From the NCBI GenBank assembly GCA_002633005.1, contig NMRA01000258.1, forward strand, positions 195,282-259,281: a stretch of 64,000 nucleotides of DNA. Direction: 5' to 3'. Under the pieces are notes generated by a model. That model saw only the letters and a program-made list of their open reading frames with translations, was not told where the DNA came from and did no database searches. The position numbers and the translations under genes are program-made. The stretch is from Phoronis australis (Eukaryota; Phoronida; Phoronidae). Positions 21,879 to 33,183 of the stretch are shown piece after piece; position 1 is the first letter of the stretch, and the number at the start of each line of letters is the position of its first letter.

Positions 21879-22390
21879 GTATTTCGAAAATATTTGGTGC
21901 TGAATTGGAATGCGCTTTACTTCGGCTTAGGTTTCGAATGAACCAACTTGCGCCCAAATCCGTTTTGCGAAGTTTTAAATTATAATGACGCGAAAAGAAT
22001 ATCTAGATACTAGACACCGTTTTGGCAAATTAACAGACATTACCAACGACTTCACATCCAGGTATCTAAAACACAAGAATTTTCTATAACCCTTGTGAAC
22101 CCTTAAACGCTTGGAGCAAATATTGAGAACTCTTTACAAGGTCTGCAAGTAAGTGTGACCGCTTTAGGCGCGATTCACGAAAACTGTATCAGAAAAGAAC
22201 ACCCACCAAGAACCGTGAGATCCGTTCTGCAATGTAGCTAAGTATGTGTTTTTATTTGAATCCTGGTTTTATCACTCAAGTGAGGCCCGACAACAGGGTT
22301 TAGTATTCTAAATATTTCGTATGAAAGCCTGTGCTTCTCAGTACCAACTGTTTCTTAAATTTACGTGGTCAACATATTGATCTGCTCCAG

Positions 22391-22582
22391 TTGAACCTCT
22401 TCACGAGCAACGCCTTACATCTCAGTTCCTTAACAAAACTACAACGGAAGATGGCCACTACAAGACTACGCATGTGACATGTGACATGAACAGTACGACC
22501 AACGTGCATATGACTGTTGTGTTCAGTTGTTCAGTCGCTGGAACCGACAAAGGTTTCATCTGGTGGGATATTTTCTGTACTG
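22391..22582 (+). CDS. Gene A: 64-codon three-Cys domain, unassigned
   Basis: The exon starts after TCTGCTCCAG (22390) and ends at GTAAGT (22583); it is 192 nt, phase 1 at both ends. The product has THVTC, then VVFSCS, then DKGFIWWDIFC, so three Cys in a compact beta-rich pattern. Gene B has an exon of exactly the same length and phase with TYVSC, VVFGCS and DKGFIWWNYFC. The splice acceptor and first coding bases are also similar. I do not recognise the fold. The conservation of core residues against divergence elsewhere points to a real membrane-proximal domain. Confidence 0.8.
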
Positions 22583-23459
22583 GTAAGTATCCACCTCCGC
22601 CAAGCAGGTTGATTTGTTCCTCTAATGTTAAGTTGTATGTTGAGCACTTTTAGATTAAGGTTTGAGTTTTGAGTGACTGGTGAATTCTCAGAACAAGTTA
22701 ATAGGAAGTTCCGCGCCAGCCATTCGGTCGTTGGATAAATTAAAGGGACGTTTTAGCACTGGCATATTTTGGTCGAAGTCTGCACTCTTCGAGAGGATTC
22801 TAGTTGGGAACGGATTAAAAGTCAAGTTTTTGACACTTTTTTGTAACAAACAGCTGTCACGACGTGACTTTAATGAGACAATTTATAGAAACATTAGGTT
22901 TAAAAGAAAAAAATATTTAATGAAGCTTCAACATTCAAAACCGAACATTTACACACAATAAGTTTGGTCACTGGGTAGACCACTCTCCAAGTGGCACCCC
23001 AAACTAATAATACTGAGTCGAGAGTCCATCTTATTTCACACAGTCCATGCACAGTCTTTTGTGGTCAGCATCCGACTCCATCATCTTTGTCCGCTGAATG
23101 TCCCAAGTCTCCTGTAGACACAAACGTTCCACTTTCTGTGAACAGCTTCTAACAAGTCTGCACTGTGTCACGGCTGGCTCTCGACTGATGTACCCAGGTC
23201 GAACATTTGAATAAACCCGGCCAACACAGCAGCTCATTTGCATATAAATGTCCCGGCAACAATTGCTGAAAAATGACGCCGGCGAAGTAACAGATTACGT
23301 TCTCAATTATCCTTTCTTTACAACAGCCCGATTGAGGAATTAAGGTATTTTATAAGAAGTGACGTCAATTTTCAGTGGGTGTTACATATAACTGTTTTCT
23401 TTGTCAGACAATGGCAACGTAGGTCACATTAATGCCCGATTCATATCAATCATTTGCAG

Positions 23460-24130
23460 CTCGTCCGAGGCGAAGGAGGCCTCCAAAAGTAACCGGACCT
23501 GTGTTCCCCCGACCAAAACGAGCTCCATACGAAGCTCCGGCGGCTGAAGTAGTTGGCGGTTTTCAACTAGTGATAGTACTCGCCATTCTTGGATTTATCG
23601 TTTTTCTGGATCTTGTTACCATTGGTAGGAACTTGCACTTCATGCAAAGAAATCTTCGATGGACGAAAGGACATCACTCTCGTCCAAGGAGCAACAAGCG
23701 ATGGGTGAAAAATGAGAAGAATGTGCAGACCATGCGAAAGACTCTTCGACGCTTAGCAGCCATAAAAGCTGGCTCAAAGCTCGACGACTTTCAAACCAAG
23801 GAAAAGACTCTTAAGCGGTTGAAATATTTGAAAGCCCATCCACAACCTAGCGAACAACCTTTGAAATGCAATAAAAACCAAGTTAGTCATAAACGCTCAG
23901 ACCCTTGGATACCTGCGGAAATATGTAGACAACACCCTTTAAAACTCAATAACTGGATGGATCTCGTTCCTTTTAATGTTAAGTTAAACATAAACAGTAG
24001 ACAAGCACGAAGTCGTATTGCTGGAGCAGAAGAGAAAGCTCTAGGCAGGCGTTTAGTGACGTTGTATCCAGCCTCGAAGTTGTCTTCGATGCACAAGCAC
24101 AAGAGGCAGCAGAAGATTCCTGTTGTTTAG
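23460..24130 (+). CDS. Gene A: transmembrane and basic cytoplasmic tail exon
   Basis: Last coding exon, from the acceptor CATTTGCAG (23459, phase 1) to TAG at 24128-24130. It begins RPRRRRPPKVTGPVF and RPKRAPYEAPAAEVV, followed by a hydrophobic helix (LVIVLAILGFIVFLDLVTI) and a tail of about 170 residues rich in Lys and Arg, with TMRKTLRRL and several charged helices. RPKR fits a furin-type site just outside the membrane. Gene B shares PRRRRPPKV, GPVF, EAPAA, GFIVF.DL and TMRK, but its tail is much shorter. No kinase, ITAM/ITIM or death-domain motif is apparent. The strongly basic tail could bind acidic lipids or nucleic acid; that is inference. Confidence 0.88.
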
Positions 24131-24952
24131 ACAGTTTACAAATTCCAACTTTGTCGCTTAAGAAGCTATCATGGTGCACATATACAAATGGTCAAAAAGG
24201 TTTGTGGGGCAGCCAGCCCTGCGTTTCGCGGAGAAGAGAACCCTGTGAAAACACAAGATTTCGCGAGATATCGCCATATATTATAAGCGAAGCACACTAG
24301 CTTCAATAGCGAGGTGCTAGCGTCTATGATAAACAGATCACCACCCATGACTGAAACAATACGTGATTTGCACTCGCACGTGCTCCCCATAGCTCAGGTT
24401 CGTAAGATAAAAGCCCTTCTAATCCAGAACCTGGAAAGTGTTTGACCCTCCAAAGAGCGCTGCTCGGGATGACCATTATCCTACAATCCATTGTGAATTT
24501 GATGTCTCTCGCTCTCGTGAAAATGTGAATTGGCAAACTCGAAATTCACTAGGGGCACTTAGCGAAACAAGGATTCTTCTCGCAGCAAATTTAAAATGCA
24601 CTCATTCAGGTAGTCATGAGGCACTCAGTGTACACTTGCAAAGTGGCCGACTAAGCTACTGTGGTTCGTCGAAGCTGATGAATTAATGGAGAAAAATGTA
24701 CGTAAACACAGTGTTCAGTTCACCATTCAATCCATAAGACATTGCTATCACACTTCTGCTCGTGAATTTCAAAGAACACCACGTACATTCCATTGTCTCT
24801 TTACACAAAAGCTATATTTAGTCTGTTACCCAGTCACGCCAACACATGTATTGCAATGATATTGAGTACTCAATGAACATTTCTATGATGGGTTAGTGTA
24901 AATATGGCGTGATAGTAGATGCAAGGAAGCAAATTAGCGATAATAAGGATAC

Positions 24953-25078
24953 GTAGGTCCTTACATACGTAGGTCCTTACATACGTAGGTCCTTACATAC
25001 GTAGGTCCTTACATACGTAGGTCCTTACATACGTAGGTCCTTATATACGTAGGTCCTTACATACGTAGGTCCTTACAG
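24953..25078. repeat. 16-bp tandem repeat, eight units
   Basis: Eight almost identical copies of ACGTAGGTCCTTACAT with a single C-to-T change in one unit. The low divergence means a recent expansion. Confidence 0.97.
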
Positions 25079-26102
25079 ACAAGTCTGTACATTTAACCAA
25101 ATATCTACATAACTATATTTTGAAATAAAATCTCCGTAGAATTATATATTTTTGACTGTAGGCCACGTGTCCTTGATTTTTAGGAAAATTTTGCAAAAAA
25201 GAAAGGTACCTTGACAGCAAAACGAAAGGATCGATAACATGGCCAATTTTGAAATGAATGATGTACACGTTCAGCATAAAACCTCAAAAACGCTGTTACA
25301 GTTTTCGTTTCATCAAATTGTTTCATAGAAATAAGACAAGTCCTATTTTTGTTAGTGTCTCATGCAAAGTGGAACACTTCAGAAACAATGTCCAACATCC
25401 TTTTGGATAATAGTATATAAAGCATAGTTTATGAAAGTGTCGTGTGAATCCGGTCACACATTTCTGAGGTACGATTTTTCGAAGTTGGCCAAAAGTGGAT
25501 ACTTTTCTAGGGTCCTACATGTCTCTAAGGTAGGTAACTGGCCACTGATGGTACGTATATGTGTGTCTTGTTCCCCAACTTGCAATGGACATCGGACCAC
25601 CCCAAACATTTTAGCGTAATTCAGTTTACGAGTACTTCAATTAGTACCTACAAGTGTAATGTTGTCTCGGTTTCTACGGTGAACTAACAGCAACTTTGAG
25701 CAATGTACACCAACATGCCACTTTTCAGTTTTTAAAGCTGTTCTAAACCGAGCTTTGAGTCCATCTACCGTTATAAAGCTGTTCTGAACTTGGGAGAACA
25801 AACATCTCTTTTAATGTTCAAGGCCAGGCCCAGTAATTGGATTGACCCCGCGGTTCATTTTTTTTGCGCTGAGCATGGCTTCTCGCGTTAACAAGCTGAC
25901 GGCTCTTTCAAAGATCAGAAAAAAAATCATTACTACTTTGAATTAGGACAAGCTGAGTCTAGTTTATGTGACGATAAGTGGCCGAAACATAAGTTACTTT
26001 TGAATCAAAATTTAATTTTTTTGTAAAATGCGATTGATAATACCTTTAAATAAAAATAATATCGTATAAGTTTTTCACGTCATTTTTCATCGAATGTGAA
26101 TC

Positions 26103-26262
26103 CAGTGGCGGATTTAGAGGGGGCCAAGGGGGCCATGTCCCCACCCCCTTAAATTCTACCGGATTCCATTTGGCTGTTTGGGGGTGCGAATGTCTGACGG
26201 GCAAAATCCTGGAAAATATTCTGCCCTGCCCTCCCTTAACTCAAAATCCTGGATCCGCTCTG
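26103..26262. mobile_element. Short MITE with CAGTGGCGGAT ends
   Basis: The left end CAGTGGCGGATTTAG and the right end GATCCGCTCTG are imperfect inverted repeats enclosing about 160 bp. The interior (GGGTGCGAATGTCTGACGGGC) recurs at 41.7 kb. The same termini occur at 51077-51453. CAG-type ends of this kind are common in hAT-like non-autonomous elements, but the target duplication is not clear. Confidence 0.6.
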
Positions 26263-27383
26263 GAATCCGTTACCTGGAGTACTCCACTGCCACAGCATGC
26301 AGGTTTTTGCATTTTATATCATGCCAAGTATCAAATATTAAATTTCATATGCTGGGGACCTGTAGAGCGATTGTATTTTGTTAATTCAATTTTATTTTCA
26401 TCAATTTGAATATGCTTTGAAGACTCGTTGCTTCTAAATGATCGACTCACGTGGTCTTAAAGATCCTTGCCATAACATGAATTCAGTTGAAGTAAATCTT
26501 GTACAAGCACTGAATCTCCAAAAAAGATTGCATTTAAAAAATAACATTGAATTAACAAGATATTTTTAACTTTTATTAAGACAAGTTTTACGCACCAATA
26601 ACTTGATGTTTTTATCGTATAAAGTTTGCATTGATTTTTCAAATGTCCAATTTTTATAAGTTATCCAATGTCTTATTGAGTTGTATGTAAAAAATCGAAT
26701 ACGACTGATGGCTGTAAGTCAATTTTTCAATATAGTACCACATGTACAGGAAATATATTTTATGTTATTTTAAATGTCATCTGTCAGCAAGTGCACTCAA
26801 GAGTACTATGAGATTTGCATGTACATGGACTTTATATTCCAAGTGGTTGTTTAGTCTTTGAATAAACATGCATGGTTTTACTCAAGGTCTGTTGAATGGT
26901 TATAGTGTTCACTCGTAATCTTCCAGGAAATGTCACTGAAAGGTTGACTTTACTGCAGTTGATTATTTTGTAATCGTGTAAAATGCGTTGCGTGTTTGGA
27001 TGGCCAGCCGGTAGGGGATTACGGATCTCATAACAAAACATTTATGTAATTGCCAAATATTGGTTAAGCAGCAGAAACTAATGATAGACAACAAAATAAC
27101 ATTATGAATGTAACACAGTGGTGATACAAATTTCAAATTCTCTGAGGAAGAAAAGAGTCCCTCTTCCAGGACAGGCAAAGTTTTAACGCTAACCACATGT
27201 GTTGCGGACGTTTTATAACAAAAATTTTCCGCAAATGAGTTAAACCTAGGTCTATTAATTTTTCCCACGTCTCCACAAAATGCACCAAGTAAGACTGTCC
27301 CCTAACAAGAACATTCAGTCTTAAACGTATACACATTTCCATGACAATGCTACACGTATACTCTTACATAAACACAACAGGCG

Positions 27384-27526
27384 TGCGTTCAGTAATGCTA
27401 GGAGCTAAGCTAGAACCTAGCTAAAATCTATCCAAAATCACGTGTTCTCATTTAAAATACACAGCAATATCTCACGTAATTTCTTGAAGTCTTGCTTTTA
27501 GCGAGGTCCTAGTGTTACTGAACGGC
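27384..27526. mobile_element. Small hairpin MITE
   Basis: Terminal inverted repeats of about 20 bp: GCGTTCAGTAATGCTAGGA at the left and TCCTAGTGTTACTGAACG at the right. The 140-bp element ends within 50 bp of the gene B stop codon, so it may lie in the gene B 3' UTR. Confidence 0.7.
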
Positions 27527-27572
27527 AGACAGTATTATTATTGTCCATTGTGCGTCTCCATTACAATATTAA

Positions 27573-27934
27573 TTATACTTCTGTGTTTTCACGACAGAAA
27601 GGACTGTCCGACCATGCAGTTATAGTTAATTGTGTTCTTGTGGGATTCGACAATGATGAAACCTTTTTCGTCAGTTTAAACTTGAGCTGCCGTTTGTTCT
27701 TGTTAGATTTTCGGTTGAGTTTTCTCTTGCCTGCACGGACATTTTTTCTCATAGTTTGCAAATGTTTACCGAGAGTGCCAAGATCCGAGAATACAATGAA
27801 TCCAATGATGGAGACGAATATCATAACGGGAACAAAGCTGACAACTGCCGCTGCAGGAGCCTCAAGTGGCTCCCGTTGTGGCTTCTTAAAAACGGGCCCA
27901 TACACCTTGGGTGGGCGTCTCCTTCTTGGACTCG
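27573..27934 (-). CDS. Gene B: transmembrane and basic tail exon
   Basis: Last coding exon of gene B, from acceptor ACTTTTTCAG (phase 1, at 27935-27936 on the plus coordinates) to the stop at 27573-27575; about 120 codons. It starts SPRRRRPPKVYGPVFKKPQR, then EAPAAAVV and a membrane helix (VMIFVSIIGFIVFSDLGTL). The tail of about 65 residues begins KHLQTMRKNVRAGKRKL and is very basic. It is clearly paralogous to 23460-24130, but it lacks the RPKR site and about 100 tail residues. The two genes converge here with about 3.4 kb between stop codons. Confidence 0.88.
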
Positions 27935-28622
27935 CTGAAAAAGTTAAAATCTCATCAAGGAAAGAATAATAGTAACTTGTTCTCATCGCTTGTTGGAATT
28001 CGTCACTGAAGGGACCGCAAGTGTTGGCTTTAGTGGTCTCCACTTACTCACATCCACCCACACCCACATACACACGTACCCCAGTTATTGACGTTTTAGT
28101 GACATCCCACATACCAAACACGTTCTTATATATATTTTTCGTACTCAACTTACCTAACTCGATGTTTAATTATTTTAGTATATTTGGTAAATTGATATAC
28201 TAATTCTTGTATACATGCTTTTCATCTAAGTAAAACATGCTTTTCAACGAAGTGGAAATGTGCTCACGCTTTCAAACATTCATCTGGCGTCCGATTTATG
28301 AAGTGACTTCAGACTTAAATAAATTTGACATTTAGTCTGACGCTCTACAGAACTATTTCTGTAAAATAATTAAATCGCCTTTGAGCAAAGTGTAAAGTCT
28401 CTGATAACATACACATAACTGCTAAATACCGAAATGGTTTCTAAGAATTATTTCTAAATTGTGGTGCACTTATGATTACTTGACCTTTTTCAGTAACTTT
28501 AAGTGGGAACCTAAGACCAAATTCCTGTTTTTTCTGGTTAGCAGCTGAACAAAATAATCACGAATTCAGTTCATGGGAAACATTTAGCCTTCGTCGAGCA
28601 AACTTAAACAACATGCACTTAC

Positions 28623-28814
28623 GTATACAGAAATAATTCCACCAAATGAATCCTTTGTCTGCACGAGTGTGTGAACACCCGAATACAACTCTTAGGCGCA
28701 AGTCAGCTGTACCGTTACCAACACAAGAAACATAAGTGGTCGTGACATCTGCAGCTTCAGTGGTAACAACGTTTACATTCTTGATCAGCCAACGTGTTCC
28801 GCTAATGGGTTTAA
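28623..28814 (-). CDS. Gene B: 64-codon three-Cys domain, unassigned
   Basis: 192 nt on the minus strand after TCTGTTCTAG and before GTAAGT, phase 1 at both ends, the same length as the gene A exon at 22391-22582. It encodes TYVSC, LRLRVVFGCS and DKGFIWWNYFC. Identity with gene A is concentrated around the three Cys and the GFIWW block, as expected for a conserved fold with a variable surface. Function is unknown; by position it is the last ectodomain module before the membrane. Confidence 0.82.
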
Positions 28815-30494
28815 CTAGAACAGATATTCCCTTGCACTGAAGCATTACAATGAAGCAATAACGAAACACTGTTTACAGTCTTGATTTCGTTTCCCTGTTT
28901 TGTCTTGATTTCGTTAGGTGCATGTACCATCTACCTTCCAGTTGATCATTGTATTTGATATGAAACCGAAAAATTGAAGCAGCGACTTTCGTATTTCCTT
29001 GGTGTTGTCAATTGTGTCAATTGAAAATGAGGAGTGACTAAACTCTGGTGAGATCACCCAAAATTGATTCTGTTAGTACCACTGTGGGAGTGAGATACAA
29101 GTAGTAAGCCAATTGATTACGCCCTCATTATGTTAGAAAGTAGACTGTGTGGTTTGAGATCGACGGTCTTCCACAAAGCGGCTGGTTTACTGTTTTAAGC
29201 CGTTAGTCACGCTTGTCAAATTAGTAGAATTTCCTTTAAAATATGCAACGAACTATTGAAAGTTAACGTCGGTTACGAAAGAGCATATTAGTACTCTTAC
29301 GGTACTAAAAATACTGAAACAGTGTGTTAACCCTAGTACCACAAAGTAACACTAGATAAGTAAAATGCTATTTAAAGAATATTTCTGAGTTTTCACAATG
29401 TTTTATTATACATCAAATGCGTTGAAAACATTGCTTCAGACTTTTCTAGGAACATCGATTAAATTCTCCGCGATTATTGTTGGAGAATACATGTACAAAG
29501 ACACGGGGATCATTTGGTAGGTCTACCTGGATCAAAAATCGGAGAGTCCCTTCCCCTTAACCACAAAATTCATCCTCCCTGTTACTGATAATTTCGCTAG
29601 AACCCACCCCCTTGCCACCAGCGATCGCCATCATTGGTCACCACCACTGAGCAGTCGCTAGTAGAGGTCGCCACCAATCTAACCACTGATTTCACCCCTT
29701 TACTGTTGCTTTTCCCGAATTGATTTTTCCCCGAAATCGGGGGACCAATTACCCCCTCCGCTGCTTAATACATGCCTATAGCTGACCATCGAATCATAAA
29801 TTGCCGCGAAGGTCATACGCAAATAGTTCTGGTGACTTAGTTTTTGGGGATGTGTGGTTCTGCTTTAGTGCCCCATGAAAATGATTATCTGCCGGAGGTG
29901 GAAATATTGAAGACGATGATGGAACCAAGAGTACATGGCTGGGATGACTTCTATATAAATACATGTAGGTGAGGACATGCGGTGTAACACGTTGACACCG
30001 CATTGTCGCGATTGAGGCACTGGCGTGTGTCAATGATGCGGTTGGTAGATAGGGAGCGCATTTACACATACATCTTAAAATCGTCGTTTTCGATTTAACG
30101 TTATCGTTACAATCATGTTGTTCTCGAAAGTTCTGCAGATTGCCAGTACAGAAATATCCCAGTAGAAGGTTACGACCACAAATTCTTGCAAAACAATTTC
30201 CACTGTGTGTGCTTTTGAATGTCTGCTCAAATTCGGTTTCAACCCGAGGATTGCGACAGCTTATTGTCTAACAACAGGTTCTACTTTCAGAAGTTATAGC
30301 CTAGTTTTGTACATATGTGGCTCAATATAAACTGCACTCTTGCTAAGCAGGTTACACGTATCCTTAAATGGTGTGAAGGCGTACCACATGGTGAACGTCT
30401 ATTGGTCACACCTACAGCTGCATATGAGATTGATAATGTTAACGAGAGGCAAGACATTTGTTGACTTCAAATCAGTCAGAAATCATGAACTTAC
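28815..30494. other. Gene B intron
   Basis: No exon accepted. A minus-strand segment near 30290-30440 could be read in phase 1, but it runs into a stop and has no counterpart in gene A. Confidence 0.45.
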
Positions 30495-32310
30495 CGTCCT
30501 TGGTGCATGGCTCTTCAGATTTTTCGTAGGTCGGCAAGGTTGATGGCTTTGCTGTTTGTCTTCCTCTTGTGATTGTCACTGGTTTTGTGGTTATCACTGC
30601 GTAGATAGTTGACGTTGACAATGTTCCTTTCTTTTCATGATTAGCACTAATTGACAACGCGGTTGTTTCCACTGAATGAGGGTTCGATGTTGGATGTGTG
30701 GTTTTATTTGACTCTGTCGATGTCGAAGGATATGTCATTGTTTCCGCTAGCGTTGTGGAAGAAGTTTGCTTTGTCGTTAGCATTGGTTGCGAAGTTGATA
30801 GTGTGACTGGTGTTAACAGGCTGGTTAGTGTCGACTGTTTAAATGTTGTAGGTTTTATGACTGGTGTTGAATGACTAGTTGTCTTCGATATGTGATCGAC
30901 TGTCACTGATTGTGAGGTTATATTCAAATGTTTTGCCATTTGTTGACTAGTTTTCACCGTGATGGGAGTTGTTCGTGAAGAACTCGTGTGTTGTCTGATT
31001 GACGTTTGTTTAATACTTGATGGTGGTGTTTGTGTTGCTGTTGTTGGTGGTATTGTTGTTGGTGGTGTTGTTGTCGGTGGTGGTGTTGTTGGGTATGGTG
31101 TTGTTGTCGGTGTTGTTGTTGGTGGTGGTCTTGTTGTTGTTGGTGGTGGGGGTGTTGTTGTTGGTGTTGTTGTTGTTGGTGGTGGTGGTGGTGGNNNNNN
31201 NNNNNNNNNNNNNNNNNNNNNNNNNNNNNNNNNNNNNNNNNNNNNNNNNNNNNNNNNNNNNNNNNNNNNNNNNNNNNNNNNNNNNNNNNNNNNNNNNNNN
31301 NNNNNNNNNNNNNNNNNNNNNNNNNNNNNNNNNNNNNNNNNNNNNNNNNNNNNNNNNNNNNNNNNNNNNNNNNNNNNNNNNNNNNNNNNNNNNNNNNNNN
31401 NNNNNNNNNNNNNNNNNNNNNNNNNNNNNNNNNNNNNNNNNNNNNNNNNNNNNNNNNNNNNNNNNNNNNNNNNNNNNNNNNNNNNNNNNNNNNNNNNNNN
31501 NNNNNNNNNNNNNNNNNNNNNNNNNNNNNNNNNNNNNNNNNNNNNNNNNNNNNNNNNNNNNNNNNNNNNNNNNNNNNNNNNNNNNNNNNNNNNNNNNNNN
31601 NNNNNNNNNNNNNNNNNNNNNNNNNNNNNNNNNNNNNNNNNNNNNNNNNNNNNNNNNNNNNNNNNNNNNNNNNNNNNNNNNNNNNNNNNNNNNNNNNNNN
31701 NNNNNNNNNNNNNNNNNNNNNNNNNNNNNNNNNNNNNNNNNNNNNNNNNNNNNNNNNNNNNNNNNNNNNNNNNNNNNNNNNNNNNNNNNNNNNNNNNNNN
31801 NNNNNNNNNNNNNNNNNNNNNNNNNNNNNNNNNNNNNNNNNNNNNNNNNNNNNNNNNNNNNNNNNNNNNNNNNNNNNNNNNNNNNNNNNNNNNNNNNNNN
31901 NNNNNNNNNNNNNNNNNNNNNNNNNNNNNNNNNNNNNNNNNNNNNNNNNNNNNNNNNNNNNNNNNNNNNNNNNNNNNNNNNNNNNNNNNNNNNNNNNNNN
32001 NNNNNNNNNNNNNNNNNNNNNNNNNNNNNNNNNNNNNNNNNNNNNNNNNNNNNNNNNNNNNNNNNNNNNNNNNNNNNNNNNNNNNNNNNNNNNNNNNNNN
32101 NNGGTGTTGTTGGTGGTGTTGTTGGTGGTGGTGTTGTTGTTGGTGGTGGTGTTGTTGGTGTTGTTGTTGGTGGTGGTGTTGTTGTTGGTGGTGCTCCTGT
32201 CGTTGTTATTGGTGGTGGTGTTGATGATTGTGGTGGTGGTGTTGTCGATGGGTCAGGTTCTCCCGCCGTAGGAATGCATTTACTCCCTCCTTTTCTTATT
32301 TTTTTCACAT
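30495..32310 (-). CDS. Gene B: Pro/Thr/Ser-rich mucin stalk exon (gapped)
   Basis: It starts after TGAATTTCAAG (phase 1, plus coordinate 32311) with VKKIRKGGSKCIPTAGEPDP, then a PPPTTTPTT-type low-complexity tract, 908 N, more P/T-rich sequence, and a Ser/Thr tract ending LPTYEKSEEPCTKD before GTAAGT (phase 1). The ending matches the gene A stalk (PPYEVTHEPC). The tract is O-glycosylation-type mucin. The reading frame before the gap does not continue in the same register after it: the register that keeps P/T codons and reaches the donor is shifted. This implies that the recorded gap length is wrong, or else a frameshift. Confidence 0.82.
31195..32102. other. Assembly gap (N) in the mucin tract
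   Basis: 908 N within a GGTGTTGTTGTTGGTGG-type low-complexity tract that assemblers collapse. If the exon is intact, the real gap length should leave remainder 1 on division by 3; 908 leaves 2. Confidence 1.
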
Positions 32311-32626
32311 CTTGAAATTCAGAAAAACTTCATGACATCGTACACACGTTTGATTTAAAGTACAAAAGCAAATGGCAGTTACAGATACAAACAATGAATT
32401 ATCATGAAACATTCAACATGCAGGGTTTTAATGACCACCGCAGTTTAAACTGTTTACGAGTCCAGTGAATGCAAGCACCTTATTTAGTGGCCTCCATTCT
32501 AACTCGTATGTCAAATATCAGGCTCTGTCGAATAGTAAAATCATATTGACGATGATGGTTTTGGGCCAAATTAGTAATAAGAAACGCTGCACAATTTTTG
32601 TCAGCATTGAGTATTTACATTATAAC

Positions 32627-32852
32627 CTTTCGATGAAAATCACCTTACCATTCTCAAAGAAAATATCCAGCCACCACAAGTATGGTCACAACACGCTGAA
32701 TGGCAGTCTGGGGTCGGTTGAGCTCAACCTTTGGGGATAGCTTTGACTGTTTTACAAGTGAGATTTGGTTTAACTGTTCGTGTCACTTGTGACCATGCTT
32801 GTTGTGGTAGGATATTTTCCTTGAGAATGGTAAAGTGATTTTCATCGAAACG
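32627..32852. repeat. Inverted repeat, arms of about 65 bp
   Basis: TTTCGATGAAAATCACCTTAC with CCATTCTCAAAGAAAATAT at the left pairs with ATATTTTCCTTGAGAATGG and AAGTGATTTTCATCGAAACG at the right, with 95 bp between the arms. The right arm overlaps the start of the duplicated LINE-bearing segment. Confidence 0.85.
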
Positions 32853-33183
32853 TTGGAATTCATAAATATGTAAATGCACAATGATGACAATAAATGTGCT
32901 GAGTTTCTTGTTAAAAGTTTACATTTTTTGAAAAAAAATCAGGAATTATAAAATGTGTTTTATAGACCTATTGATGTGTTCTCATTATTTTTATGCATTA
33001 ACACTTTCTTAAGTCAAAATGTCATTTTTAAGAAAGGTACATTCATACAGTCCCCTGCGTCGATTTTAATGAAACCTTTTCAAATGAAAACTTCAACAGT
33101 TACCTCAAAAAATGGTGTTAGGAATTTTCGATTCGTCTTATAGTTAGCCTGAGGCGAATTAATTAATCACAAGAGCATGGTGT

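Larger units (their letters stand above)
24131..27383. other. Spacer between convergent genes A and B
   Basis: It should hold the 3' UTRs of both genes. I see no protein-coding evidence. It contains the 16-bp satellite at 24.95 kb and a MITE at 26.10 kb. Confidence 0.5.

Noticed and set aside
24953-25078. Possible CRISPR-like array
   Set aside because: The units are contiguous without spacers, so this is a simple tandem repeat in eukaryotic DNA.
30290-30440. Phase-1 minus-strand segment with RIRVTC between the gene B mucin and three-Cys exons
   Set aside because: It reaches a stop before any donor and has no counterpart in gene A.
30959-32315. Long plus-strand open frames rich in Val/Gly or Cys/Trp
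   Set aside because: They are antisense readings of the P/T-rich mucin tract of gene B and consist mostly of N.
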